In this document: piece by piece, positions 1 through 6,930 of the stretch | How positions within the stretch are numbered: position 1 is the first letter of the stretch | Layout: each line of letters begins with the position of its first letter | The notes under the pieces: model-generated | The model's database searches: none | What the model was told of the DNA's origin: nothing | Seen by the model: the letters and a program-made list of their open reading frames with translations, nothing else | Position numbers and translations under genes: made by a program | Assembly: GCA_030688135.1 (NCBI GenBank) | Contig: JAUYIW010000033.1 | Coordinates: forward strand, 1-20,822 | Source of the DNA: Candidatus Uhrbacteria bacterium | GTDB taxonomy: Bacteria > Patescibacteriota > Patescibacteriia > UBA9934 | DNA: 20,822 nt | Reading direction: 5' to 3'

Positions 1-2
1 AG

Positions 3-698
3 GGATACGTGAACGCGAAACTCAATATTACCAAGTCTCAAACAAAAGAAGATATATTTTTTTATCATCCAAACTATGAGGAGCTTGTGAACGCGGCGCA
101 GAACACTAAGGCTTATACTGAGGCTTTTCCAGAAGTTAAAGATTTAATTCGTGGGCACTTACCGCTTTTGGGAGAGCATAATATAGAAAACGCTCGCGCA
201 GTGTTTGCAGTGACTCGCAAACTTAATATTGACGATTCTGACGTTCAGGTTGCTATGGAATCGTTTAAACCATTGGCGCATCGTTTAGAGGAGATTGGTG
301 AAGTGAACGGAATTCTATTTGTTAATGATTCAATTTCTACTACTCCTGAATCTGCAATAGCGGCAGTGAATGTTTATGCAGATAGGCTAGGCGCAATTAT
401 TCTTGGTGGAGAGGATAGGGGATACAAGTTTGACGCGCTTGCAGATCGACTATCGGAAATAGGGGACGTGTTTGTTTATATAATGCCTGGTGGTGAAAGA
501 ATCTGCGAATCTATGACCCGACATAATATATCGTATATTCCCATATCAACTATTGACGAAGCGGTGAAGCTAGCGGCTGGTGCGCTTAGCGAGGGTTCGG
601 TTTGTTTACTTTCGCCTGCGTCACCAAGTTATAACCAGTTTAAAAACTTTGAGGAACGAGGACATGCCTTTAGATTAGCCGTACAGAACTTGGCTTAG
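3..698 (+). CDS. murD: UDP-N-acetylmuramoyl-alanine--D-glutamate ligase (MurD), 3' part
   Basis: MurD is the cytoplasmic Mur ligase that adds D-glutamate to UDP-MurNAc-L-Ala in peptidoglycan synthesis. Only the middle/C-terminal part is here. The frame is open from the first bases, so the GTG at 9 is probably internal and the true start lies outside the window. Visible family signatures are GHLPLLGEHNIENARAV (Mur central/C-domain junction), VNDSISTTPESAIAAV (MurD C-domain, compare the NDSxATxPES pattern), ILGGEDRGYKF, and the C-terminal SPASPSYNQFKNFEERG, the MurD SPAxxSxDQFxxFExRG motif. This last motif separates MurD from MurC, MurE and MurF. The catalytic ATPase P-loop is upstream and cannot be checked. 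A terminator-like hairpin follows at 930-982. Confidence 0.93.
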   Translation, partial: GYVNAKLNITKSQTKEDIFFYHPNYEELVNAAQNTKAYTEAFPEVKDLIRGHLPLLGEHNIENARAVFAVTRKLNIDDSDVQVAMESFKPLAHRLEEIGEVNGILFVNDSISTTPESAIAAVNVYADRLGAIILGGEDRGYKFDALADRLSEIGDVFVYIMPGGERICESMTRHNISYIPISTIDEAVKLAAGALSEGSVCLLSPASPSYNQFKNFEERGHAFRLAVQNLA

Positions 699-760
699 AA
701 TGAGTATCTAAAAACTCGATGGCCTTAACTTCTACGCCCCGGCAGTCTATTAAATCATAG

Positions 761-832
761 ATTCACCATCTCGACCGAGGTTGTTGATCAATTCACCCCG
801 CATTCACCATCTCGACCGAGGCTGTTGATCAA
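761..832. repeat. 31-bp direct duplication of a palindromic-repeat arm
   Basis: Two copies of a 31-nt sequence starting ATTCACCATCTCGACCGAGG lie at 761-791 and 802-832 with one mismatch, 41 nt apart. Each is the left arm of the palindromic repeat at 805-896. It looks like a partial duplication of a repeat arm in the murD-rseP gap (699-1000), which holds no gene. Confidence 0.85.
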
Positions 833-896
833 CTAGTGGAGAGATCTAGCCGATTAGATCCCTCGACTCAACTGATAGCCCTCGCTCGGGATGGTG
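805..896. repeat. Dispersed palindromic repeat, CACCATCTCGACCGAG family, copy 1
   Basis: The left arm starts CACCATCTCGACCGAGG and reaches GGAGAGATCT. The right arm runs from AGATCCCTCGACTC to CTCGCTCGGGATGGTG. The arms are imperfect reverse complements around a short AT-rich centre, so RNA or single-stranded DNA would fold into one long hairpin. A close relative is at 6931-7023 and a diverged one at 3350-3465. The style resembles REP/BIME-type elements; no transposase is in the window. Confidence 0.8.
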
Positions 897-925
897 GTGT
901 GGTTGGTGTAGGGATGGTTGGTTGG
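893..925 (+). other. GG-rich tract, possible two-tetrad G-quadruplex
   Basis: A run of GG pairs separated by 1-4 nt, beginning GGTGGTGTGGTTGG, continues through GGGATGGTTGGTTGG. The pattern is nearly that of the known two-tetrad thrombin-aptamer quadruplex. It starts inside the end of the palindromic repeat and lies just before the terminator/promoter of the next gene. No function is implied by sequence alone. Confidence 0.35.
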
Positions 926-929
926 AATA

Positions 930-982
930 GCCTATAGAGACCTCGGTATACGTTAGTCATAGTTGCCTATAGGGCTTTTTTA
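930..982 (+). terminator. Possible terminator after murD
   Basis: AGCCTATAG (930-938) can pair with CTATAGGGCT (967-976), 9 bp with one bulged A and a 28-nt loop, followed by TTTTTTAG. It would end the murD transcript. The 3' arm and T-run overlap the candidate rseP promoter. The long loop lowers confidence. Confidence 0.5.
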
Positions 983-991
983 GTTTAGAAT
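963..991 (+). promoter_or_regulatory. Candidate promoter for rseP
   Basis: TTGCCT (963-968), a 17-nt spacer and TAGAAT (986-991). Transcription would start about 7 nt later, at roughly 998, only a few bases before the ATG at 1001, so the message may be leaderless. That fits the absence of a Shine-Dalgarno sequence. Confidence 0.55.
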
Positions 992-1000
992 ACTAGCATT

Positions 1001-2083
1001 ATGATTTGGACAATTATTATATTTTTAGTAGTGCTTTCGGTGCTTGTTTTAGCTCATGAATGGGGTCATTACTTCACTGCAAGAAAAATTGGCGCAAAGG
1101 TAGAGGAATTTGGCTTGGGATTTCCTCCACGACTATATTCATGGAAAGGAAAGGATGGAATGGAGTGGTCAATCAATCTAATACCGATTGGTGGCTTTGT
1201 AAAAATTAAAGGCGAGTCTGGCGATGGGCGTAACGACAAAGATAGTTTTGCTTCAAAGTCAGTTTATAAGCGGACAATAGTTCTTCTTGCCGGAGTGTTC
1301 ATGAATTTGGTTATTGCTACTGTTATTTTTACAATTGGTTTTGTGGTTGGCATTCCAGCAATTACAGAAGGTGGAGTCTCAAAATACGCAATTGTAACCG
1401 AAGAGAGTGTAAATGTTACCGATGTTTTATCTCAGTCCCCGGCGGACATTGCAGGTATGCAGGTAGGAGATGAAATAGTATCAATTAATGGAGTAGCATA
1501 TGCAAGCGGAGAAGAGGCGCGTGAAGTTCTTGTTGCTGGAAGCGAAGGCGATGTATTTGAATTTAGTATTTTGCGCGAAGGAGAAGCAGAAACTATCTTG
1601 GTACAGTCCTCCTACATTGAGGAGATTGAGCGTTCAGCGGTTGGGGTTGTGATGCTTCAAACCGGAACTGTCAGGTATCCATTTTATCTGGCGCCTGTTA
1701 AAGGTGTAGAGCTAACAGTTCGCTATACCGGAGCGATTACTTATGCTTTTTATGACATAATCAAAGGACTTGTTGTTGGAGATGGAATGTCTGTTGAAGT
1801 TTCTGGCCCAATTGGAATTGCACAATATACCGGAGAGGCAGTAAGGATGGGATTCTTAACACTTTTGAACTTTGCGGCAATACTTTCAATTAATCTTGCG
1901 ATTATTAATGTGTTGCCTTTCCCGGCATTAGATGGTGGCAGAGCTGTGTTTGTGTTGATTGAGGCAATAAGACGTAAGCCGGCAAGTCCAAAGCTCGAAG
2001 CCGTGATTCATAATTTAGGCTTTGCACTTCTAATGATTCTAATCATAGTAGTAACATACAGAGACGTATTGAATCTTCTGTAA
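1001..2083 (+). CDS. rseP: Site-2-type intramembrane zinc metalloprotease RseP/RasP
   Basis: Predicted inner-membrane metalloprotease of the M50B family, which cleaves membrane-spanning regulators and signal-peptide remnants after a first cut by another protease. The first transmembrane helix (residues about 2-18) runs into the zinc motif HEWGH (H19, E20, H23). GFPPRLYSWKGKDG and the IPIGGFVKIKGE block (about 62-75) are typical of the family. A second membrane segment lies at about 95-118, one PDZ domain at about 130-210 (AGMQVGDEIVSINGV), and NVLPFPALDGGR near 302-313 supplies the third zinc ligand (D311). A last membrane helix ends the protein. At 360 aa it is close to single-PDZ RasP proteins and shorter than E. 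coli RseP with two PDZ domains. The ATG at 1001 has no SD and sits just downstream of a promoter. No sigma/anti-sigma pair is nearby, so its substrate is unknown. Confidence 0.95.
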   Translation: MIWTIIIFLVVLSVLVLAHEWGHYFTARKIGAKVEEFGLGFPPRLYSWKGKDGMEWSINLIPIGGFVKIKGESGDGRNDKDSFASKSVYKRTIVLLAGVFMNLVIATVIFTIGFVVGIPAITEGGVSKYAIVTEESVNVTDVLSQSPADIAGMQVGDEIVSINGVAYASGEEAREVLVAGSEGDVFEFSILREGEAETILVQSSYIEEIERSAVGVVMLQTGTVRYPFYLAPVKGVELTVRYTGAITYAFYDIIKGLVVGDGMSVEVSGPIGIAQYTGEAVRMGFLTLLNFAAILSINLAIINVLPFPALDGGRAVFVLIEAIRRKPASPKLEAVIHNLGFALLMILIIVVTYRDVLNLL

Positions 2084-2243
2084 TTACAAGGGTCCGAAGA
2101 TGTACGGATTATTTACAGATATACAGATGTACCGATTAGATAGTAAGGGATCGTGATTGAGGCTATCTGTACACCCGTATATCAGTATATTGGTAACAAT
2201 CGGTACACCCAGCTGAGCTGGGTACATCAGTAGGAGCCTTGTA
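2084..2243. repeat. Structured low-complexity repeat region before pheS
   Basis: This 160-nt spacer is bounded by an inverted repeat, TTACAAGG (2084-2091) and CCTTGTAA (2236-2243). Inside, GATGTAC pairs with GTACATC, GATATAC with GTATATC, TGTACCGATT with AATCGGTACA, AGATAG with CTATCT, and ACCCAGCT/AGCTGGGT forms a tight hairpin near 2208-2224. The text is built from degenerate ATATCAGTA / TGTACCGAT-like units. A related shorter stretch is at 12163-12200. There is no T-run, so it is not an intrinsic terminator. It could be a leader structure of pheS or simply a decayed repeat. Confidence 0.6.
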
Positions 2244-2255
2244 AATCAATAAAAT

Positions 2256-3323
2256 ATGAAAAAAGAACTTGAACAATTGCGTGATGAATTTTTGAGCGCA
2301 GTCAAAGATGTAGCCGACGCCGCTGGTCTTGAAGATCTTCGAGTAGAGTATTTAGGTCGAAAAGGTAAGCTTGCCGGTATTATGAAACAGCTTCCTAGCC
2401 TTGCTGAGGATTTGCGAAAAGATATGGGATCATTTGCAAACGAAGTAAAGGCGGCAATAGAAACTGCATTTACTGAAGCACATGATTCATTGCATGAAAT
2501 TGACCGAGAGTCTCGACGTGAAGTCGAGTGGCTCGATATTACAATGCCAGGCACACAACCAAAAACAGGGCATTTGCATTTGGTTACTCAGGCCATAGAA
2601 GAGGTGAACAATATATTTGCTCGACTTGGATTTGTATTGGTACGACACCCAGAAGTTGAATGGGACTTGTATGCGTTTGAGTCGCTCAATATGCCAAAAG
2701 ATCATCCTGCAAGGGATGAATGGGAAACGTTCTTTATTGCAGATGGAGAAAAGCAAATGGTTGGTGAAAATGGAAAAGTAGTGTTAACCCCTCATACTAG
2801 CAATGGACAGGTAAGGGAGATGGAAAAAGGTAATATGCCTATTCGCATGATTAACATTAACAAATGTTACCGACGTCAGTCCGATGTTTCGCACGCTCCA
2901 ATGTTTCATCAGTTTGAAGGATTAATGATAGACAAAAATGTAACCATTGCCGAACTAAAAGGAACGATTGATTTCTTTGCGAAGAACTTCTTTGGTGCTG
3001 ACCGCGAAATTCGTTTACGTCCGTTTCATTTTAGATTTACCGAGCCTAGCTTTGAGATCGATATAACCTGCGATGTTTGCAAGGGCACAGGTGGCGATGA
3101 AAGTGCGGTATGTCGCTTGTGTAAAGATGGTTGGTTAGAACTCGGTGGCGCCGGCATGGTACATCCTAATGTATTGAAGGCCGGTAATCTTGATCCAGAT
3201 GAATATACTGGCTTTGCATTCGGTTGGGGAGTAGAGCGAACAATGATGATGAAGGCAGGATTAAACATTGCTGACATACGAACACTTTATAGGAATGATC
3301 TTAGGTTCTTACGCCAGTTTTGA
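2256..3323 (+). CDS. pheS: Phenylalanine--tRNA ligase alpha subunit
   Basis: Catalytic alpha subunit of the (alpha-beta)2 PheRS that charges tRNA-Phe. The N-terminal coiled coil (about 1-85) binds tRNA. The class II core follows: motif 1 around NNIFARLGFVLVRHPEVE, then TPHTSNGQVREME with motif 2 MININKCYRRQSDVSHAPMF (FHQFEG follows) and motif 3 FGWGVERTMMMK near the C-terminus. At 355 aa it is of usual length. Between the core strands sits a four-cysteine pair, C272-x2-C275-x10-C286-x2-C289, just before GWLELGGAGMVHPNVL; such a zinc-knuckle-like insertion occurs in part of the bacterial PheS family. The start ATG has no SD at normal spacing (AGGAG at 2232 is 19 nt away). It ends with UGA, which shows UGA is a stop here. 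pheT follows on the same strand after a 272-nt gap holding a palindromic repeat. Confidence 0.97.
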   Translation: MKKELEQLRDEFLSAVKDVADAAGLEDLRVEYLGRKGKLAGIMKQLPSLAEDLRKDMGSFANEVKAAIETAFTEAHDSLHEIDRESRREVEWLDITMPGTQPKTGHLHLVTQAIEEVNNIFARLGFVLVRHPEVEWDLYAFESLNMPKDHPARDEWETFFIADGEKQMVGENGKVVLTPHTSNGQVREMEKGNMPIRMININKCYRRQSDVSHAPMFHQFEGLMIDKNVTIAELKGTIDFFAKNFFGADREIRLRPFHFRFTEPSFEIDITCDVCKGTGGDESAVCRLCKDGWLELGGAGMVHPNVLKAGNLDPDEYTGFAFGWGVERTMMMKAGLNIADIRTLYRNDLRFLRQF

Positions 3324-3349
3324 GTCAAAGGCAATAAAGAGATCGTTGA

Positions 3350-3465
3350 AATACTCCTTTTTTCACCATTTCGACCAGTCTCCGAGGAGAAATCTTTCGT
3401 AGCCGTCAACAAGGTGAAAGATCTCTCAGTCGCTCCGCTCCTTCGAGATGGTAAATTGGAGTATT
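3350..3465. repeat. Large palindromic repeat between pheS and pheT
   Basis: AATACTCC at the left end mirrors GGAGTATT at the right end; inside, TCACCATTTCGACC mirrors TCGAGATGGTAA, and GAGAAATCTTTCGT mirrors GAAAGATCTCTC. The arms are imperfect, with a centre near 3405. It mixes features of the CACCATCTCGACC family and the ATCTTTCGTC family at 12439-12508. The rest of the pheS-pheT gap holds a 10-nt direct repeat GACAATAAAC (3493 and 3534) and only weak promoter-like boxes (TTGAGA 3561, TGATTT 3584). Confidence 0.75.
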
Positions 3466-3595
3466 AGGACGATCAAATAAACTCAGTCTAATGACAATAA
3501 ACCTTGCGGCCTGATAATCAATTTAAGTTCGTCGACAATAAACTTTAGCTTCAGCATACTTTGAGAATTAATAATTGGACGTCTGATTTAGTTTT

Positions 3596-6046
3596 ATGAA
3601 CATACTTGCTAGCTATAATTGGATAAAAGAATACTTAAAAACTGATGCTACACCTGCTGATTTTGCTCGTGAGCTTAGTTTGAAATCAATGTCGGTTGAG
3701 TCTGCTACGCAATTGGCTGATAGCTTTAAAAAAATGGTTGTAGGTGTGGTAAAGGAAATTAAAGCTCATCCAAACGCTGATAGACTAAAGATTGCGTTAA
3801 CTGATATTGGATCGGACACAGTGGAAACTGTTTGTGGTGGGACGAATCTAAAAGAGGGTATGCGTGTATTTGTAGCGCTCCCTGGCGCAAAGGTTCGTTG
3901 GCACGGAGAGGGTGATTTAGTAGAACTTGCAGAAACAGAAATCCGTGGTGCAAAAAGTTTTGGAATGATTTGCGCCCCTTCTGAAGTTGGTTTTGAAAAA
4001 GCACCATGCGTTCCTGGAGGAATTTGGGATTTAACCAATATAACCGACGCAAAAGCCGGGACATCAATCGAAGACGCATTAAACATTGATGACACAATTT
4101 TCGATATTGAAATTACAACTAACCGACCGGACGCGATGAGCATTATAGGTCTTGCGCGCGAAGGTGCGGCCGTAACTGGTGGTGAGTTTAACTTTGAAAC
4201 AATCGATTTGCCACAGGAGGCTGAATCTCCGGTATTTCCTTTAAGAGTTACTGTTAAAGATGAAGATTTATGTCCGCGCTATATGGCAGTAGTAATGGAC
4301 GGCATAAAGGTTGGACCTTCGCCTGCATGGCTTCAGATGAAGATTTTGCTTGCTGGGCACAGGCCAATTAATAACATAGTAGACATTACAAATTTGATCT
4401 TGCACGAATATGGTCAGCCGCTTCATGCTTTTGATTATGAAAAACTCGAAGGTGAGGAGATTATTGTAAGGCGTGCAAAAAATGGAGAGAAGTTTTTAGC
4501 GCTCGATGAAAAAGAATATGAGCTAAATAGTGATAATCTTGTTATTGCAGATAAAAAACGCCCAGTTGCACTCGGTGGAGTTATGGGAGGACAGGATTCC
4601 GGTACATGGGACGGTACAACTACGGTGGTGTTTGAGGCTGCTACGTTTGACCCTGTTTCGGTACGAAGAACTGCGCGTGGACTAAATTTGTTTTCAGACT
4701 CTCAGTTATTATTTGAAAAAGGGCTTTCTACAGAGTCGCCAGCTATAGCACTTGCCCGTGCAATTCAGCTAACACGCGAAATTGCAGGTGGTAAAGTTGC
4801 AAGTGCAGTAATTGATGAAAGAGCACAAGAATATAAACCAAAGTCATTCAGATTTAGACCACATAAAGTAAGGGAACTAATGGGAGTCAATTTAGAAGAA
4901 AATGAAATGTTTGAAATTTTAGAGAGACTTGGTTTTACAGTTGAGGCTACCGGAGAGGTGAGCGATCCGAGTGATTATTCTGTTATTGTTCCGTTCTGGC
5001 GAGGTAATGATATTGAAAGTGAAGTTGATTTTGCAGAAGAGATTGCACGCATTTACGGTTATCATAATCTGCCGTCGGTTCTACCGCAGGGCGCGCCTCC
5101 TAGTACTATTGGAGATCAGGATTTGGTTTGGGAAAAGTGGGCAAAAGATTTGCTTGCAACTTCTGGCTACACTGAGTTGTTTGGATACTCATTTGTAAGT
5201 CAGGATGATTTAAGTAGGTATGGGCTTGATCCCGACAAGGCGATTAGATTGCATAATCCTCTAACGTCTGACCTTACGCATATGCGAACTTCGCTTATGC
5301 CATCGCTTTTGAAAGACATTAAAATGAACCAGGGCGAGTTAACACAGGGGAGTGTGTTCGAGTTAGCTCGAATTTATTTGCCACGTGAGAAAGATCTTCC
5401 AGAAGAGAGAACTCAACTTACTATTGCTGAGTTTGGATTAATCGAAGTCGAGCCTGCATTTTTGCGAGTAAAAGGTATGATTGAGGAAATGGCAAAGAAG
5501 TCTGGATTGAGACTTTCGTTTGATCGCTCTGTTGACTCCTCCTCTTTCCAAGGGGAGGTTGGGAGGGGTTCTGGCAAGGGCGCCCATTGGCATCCAAATC
5601 GAAGCGCTAGAATAATTTTGAATGATGAGTCGGTTGGCGTTATAGGTCAGCTTTCTTCCGAGTATCAAGACGCGTTTGGAATTGACCGGCCACTTGTGGT
5701 AGCGCAAATAGATTTTCAAAAGATTCAACCATGGATGCATGTGGCGCGTCGTTATGTGCCAATCGCTGATTATCCGGCTATTACTCGCGACCTTGCCATT
5801 GTGGTAGATGAAAAAGCAGAGTTTGAAAGTTTAGCCGGCACGATTAAGGAACAGAGCTCCATTGTTGAGAGTGTTGATTTGTTCGATATATATCGAGGCA
5901 CCGGAATCCCAGAGGGTAAAAAGAGTGTAGCATTGTCGATAACATTACGAGCGCCTGATCGCACCTTGTCTCATGAACACGCCGATGATGTTATTTCTGC
6001 TGTAGAAAAAGCACTCAAGGAGAAATTTAGTGCGGTTATTAGGTAG
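3596..6046 (+). CDS. pheT: Phenylalanine--tRNA ligase beta subunit
   Basis: Beta subunit of PheRS; it recognises tRNA-Phe and edits mischarged Tyr-tRNA. Domains in order: N-terminal MNILASYNWIKEYL, the EMAP-type tRNA-binding domain (about 40-150, VKEIKAHPNADRLKIA), B3/B4 editing domain (about 215-385, with NIVDITNLILHEYGQPLHAF), B5 (about 410-485), class-II-like core (about 490-700), and the FDX-ACB anticodon-binding domain (about 723-815, YPAITRDLAIVVDE). At 816 aa it is a normal full-length form. Residues about 647-662 (DSSSFQGEVGRGSGKG) are unlike other PheT proteins and are encoded by a palindromic-repeat sequence, see 5537-5570. The ATG start has no SD; a weak -10-like TGATTT lies 7 nt upstream, so a leaderless message is possible. 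Confidence 0.97.
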   Translation: MNILASYNWIKEYLKTDATPADFARELSLKSMSVESATQLADSFKKMVVGVVKEIKAHPNADRLKIALTDIGSDTVETVCGGTNLKEGMRVFVALPGAKVRWHGEGDLVELAETEIRGAKSFGMICAPSEVGFEKAPCVPGGIWDLTNITDAKAGTSIEDALNIDDTIFDIEITTNRPDAMSIIGLAREGAAVTGGEFNFETIDLPQEAESPVFPLRVTVKDEDLCPRYMAVVMDGIKVGPSPAWLQMKILLAGHRPINNIVDITNLILHEYGQPLHAFDYEKLEGEEIIVRRAKNGEKFLALDEKEYELNSDNLVIADKKRPVALGGVMGGQDSGTWDGTTTVVFEAATFDPVSVRRTARGLNLFSDSQLLFEKGLSTESPAIALARAIQLTREIAGGKVASAVIDERAQEYKPKSFRFRPHKVRELMGVNLEENEMFEILERLGFTVEATGEVSDPSDYSVIVPFWRGNDIESEVDFAEEIARIYGYHNLPSVLPQGAPPSTIGDQDLVWEKWAKDLLATSGYTELFGYSFVSQDDLSRYGLDPDKAIRLHNPLTSDLTHMRTSLMPSLLKDIKMNQGELTQGSVFELARIYLPREKDLPEERTQLTIAEFGLIEVEPAFLRVKGMIEEMAKKSGLRLSFDRSVDSSSFQGEVGRGSGKGAHWHPNRSARIILNDESVGVIGQLSSEYQDAFGIDRPLVVAQIDFQKIQPWMHVARRYVPIADYPAITRDLAIVVDEKAEFESLAGTIKEQSSIVESVDLFDIYRGTGIPEGKKSVALSITLRAPDRTLSHEHADDVISAVEKALKEKFSAVIR
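5537..5570. repeat. GGGGAGG/CCTCCTC repeat inserted in frame within pheT
   Basis: The stretch begins TCCTCCTCTTTCCAAGGGGA and continues AGGTTGGGAGGGGTT up to 5570. It has the polypyrimidine-to-polypurine form of palindromic repeats usually seen between genes. It encodes a Ser/Gly-rich loop just before the HPxRSA motif (HPNRSARI) that starts the next conserved strand of PheT. The reading frame is kept. Confidence 0.65.
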
Positions 6047-6087
6047 GGTATTTGAGAGCATTTTAGGGAAGTTGAGGGAGGCCATGC

Positions 6088-6157
6088 GATTAACAGGGAG
6101 GTTATTCTGAACGCGGAGAGGTTAATCAGGTTGCGCAGAGGTTAGAAAGAGGTTGAA
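6088..6157 (+). repeat. Left inverted-repeat arm flanking the S23/IVP gene
   Basis: Purine-rich arm made of AGAGGTTA-like units (GGGAGGTTAT, GGAGAGGTTAATCAGG, GCAGAGGTTAGAAAGAGGTT). Aligned by eye to the reverse complement of 6540-6609 it matches at roughly three quarters of positions over 70 nt. Confidence 0.75.
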
Positions 6158-6165
6158 AATATATT

Positions 6166-6525
6166 ATGAAGAAAAAGCCGTATCATGATAATTTTCTCTG
6201 GCAGCGATCGGATGCATTTGTTAAGTTGACTTACGCTTTTACGAAAGACTTTCCTAAAGAAGAGCTCTATGGAATCATCTCACAATTAAGGCGAGCTGCA
6301 CTTTCAGTACCTCTTAACGTTGTAGAAGGAAATGCTCGGAGTAGCACTAAAGAGTTAATTCGTTTTTTGATAATCGCACGAGGATCATTGGCTGAGTGCT
6401 CATACTTGCTTGAGCTTTCAAGAGACCTTGGATATTTGTCAGAAGAGAAGTATAATAATATTGAATATGTTAGAAATCATATAAGTTATTTACTTCAACA
6501 AAGTTTGAATAGTTTATCGAGATAA
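6166..6525 (+). CDS. Four-helix-bundle protein, 23S rRNA intervening-sequence (S23/IVP) family
   Basis: 119-aa protein of the S23 / IVP four-helix-bundle family, first described inside intervening sequences of 23S rRNA genes and also found as stand-alone genes. Characteristic text is LWQRSDAFVKLTYAFTKDFP (helix 1), LRRAALSVPLNVVEGNARSS (helix 2, the hallmark segment), FLIIARGSLAECSYLLELSR (helix 3) and the last helix YVRNHISYLLQQSLNSL. Relatives form pentamers and bind RNA or partner with retroelement proteins (bAvd); which, if either, applies here is unknown. No rRNA gene or reverse transcriptase is nearby. The gene lies between imperfect inverted repeats (6088-6157 and 6540-6609), so it probably travelled as a small cassette. 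It has no clear SD. Confidence 0.88.
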   Translation: MKKKPYHDNFLWQRSDAFVKLTYAFTKDFPKEELYGIISQLRRAALSVPLNVVEGNARSSTKELIRFLIIARGSLAECSYLLELSRDLGYLSEEKYNNIEYVRNHISYLLQQSLNSLSR

Positions 6526-6539
6526 CCCTTTAGTTTCTT

Positions 6540-6609
6540 GTGAACCTCTCTCTAATCTCTCCGTGATCTGATAAAACCTCTCTGTTTGTCGTATAACCTC
6601 TTTTTAATC
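6540..6609 (+). repeat. Right inverted-repeat arm flanking the S23/IVP gene
   Basis: Pyrimidine-rich mirror of the left arm: GTGAACCTCTCTCTAATCTC through TAACCTCTTTTTAATC. Similar CACCT units continue to about 6631, just before the next gene. Confidence 0.75.
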
Positions 6610-6645
6610 TCTTTCACCTTTTTTCACCTCTTGACCCAATACGAT

Positions 6646-6909
6646 ATGATCGACGCTACTGACATTCTCTACATTGTTCTCGCATTTTGTGCCCTTTGGG
6701 TAACTGCATTTATTTGTTGGTTTATTTATCAGATTGCAGTAGTTCTTAAAAATGTTAATGATGTTTTAAGTGAAGTTAAGTTCCAGATTGAGCGTGTAGA
6801 GCAAGCATTGAATGGCATAAAATCTAAGTTTGACGCCGGTACCGGACATTTGGGTTCATTGGCTGACGACATTAAAAGGGCTGCAAGTAAATGGAAAGGC
6901 ACCAAGTAA
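6646..6909 (+). CDS. Small membrane protein with C-terminal coiled coil (unrecognised)
   Basis: 87-aa protein beginning MIDATDILYIVLAF. One transmembrane helix (about residues 7-30, ILYIVLAFCALWVTAFICWF) is followed by an amphipathic helix with heptad spacing (VLKNVNDVLSEVKFQIERVE) and a basic tail ending KWKGTK. The layout, a single N-terminal anchor with a cytoplasmic coiled coil, resembles DUF948-type proteins, but I cannot assign a family. The ATG at 6646 is chosen because the frame upstream of it translates the repeat arm of the S23 cassette and offers only a TTG at 6586. No SD is visible. Confidence 0.7.
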   Translation: MIDATDILYIVLAFCALWVTAFICWFIYQIAVVLKNVNDVLSEVKFQIERVEQALNGIKSKFDAGTGHLGSLADDIKRAASKWKGTK

Positions 6910-6930
6910 AAAATAAAATCCGCTCAGATT

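Noticed and set aside
761..832. CRISPR-like repeat pair
   Set aside because: Only two units, with a spacer of 10 nt, belonging to a larger palindrome; no cas genes.
2256..3323. UGA recoded as glycine, as in some Patescibacteria
   Set aside because: pheS ends normally at UGA, and I noticed no conserved protein with an in-frame UGA.
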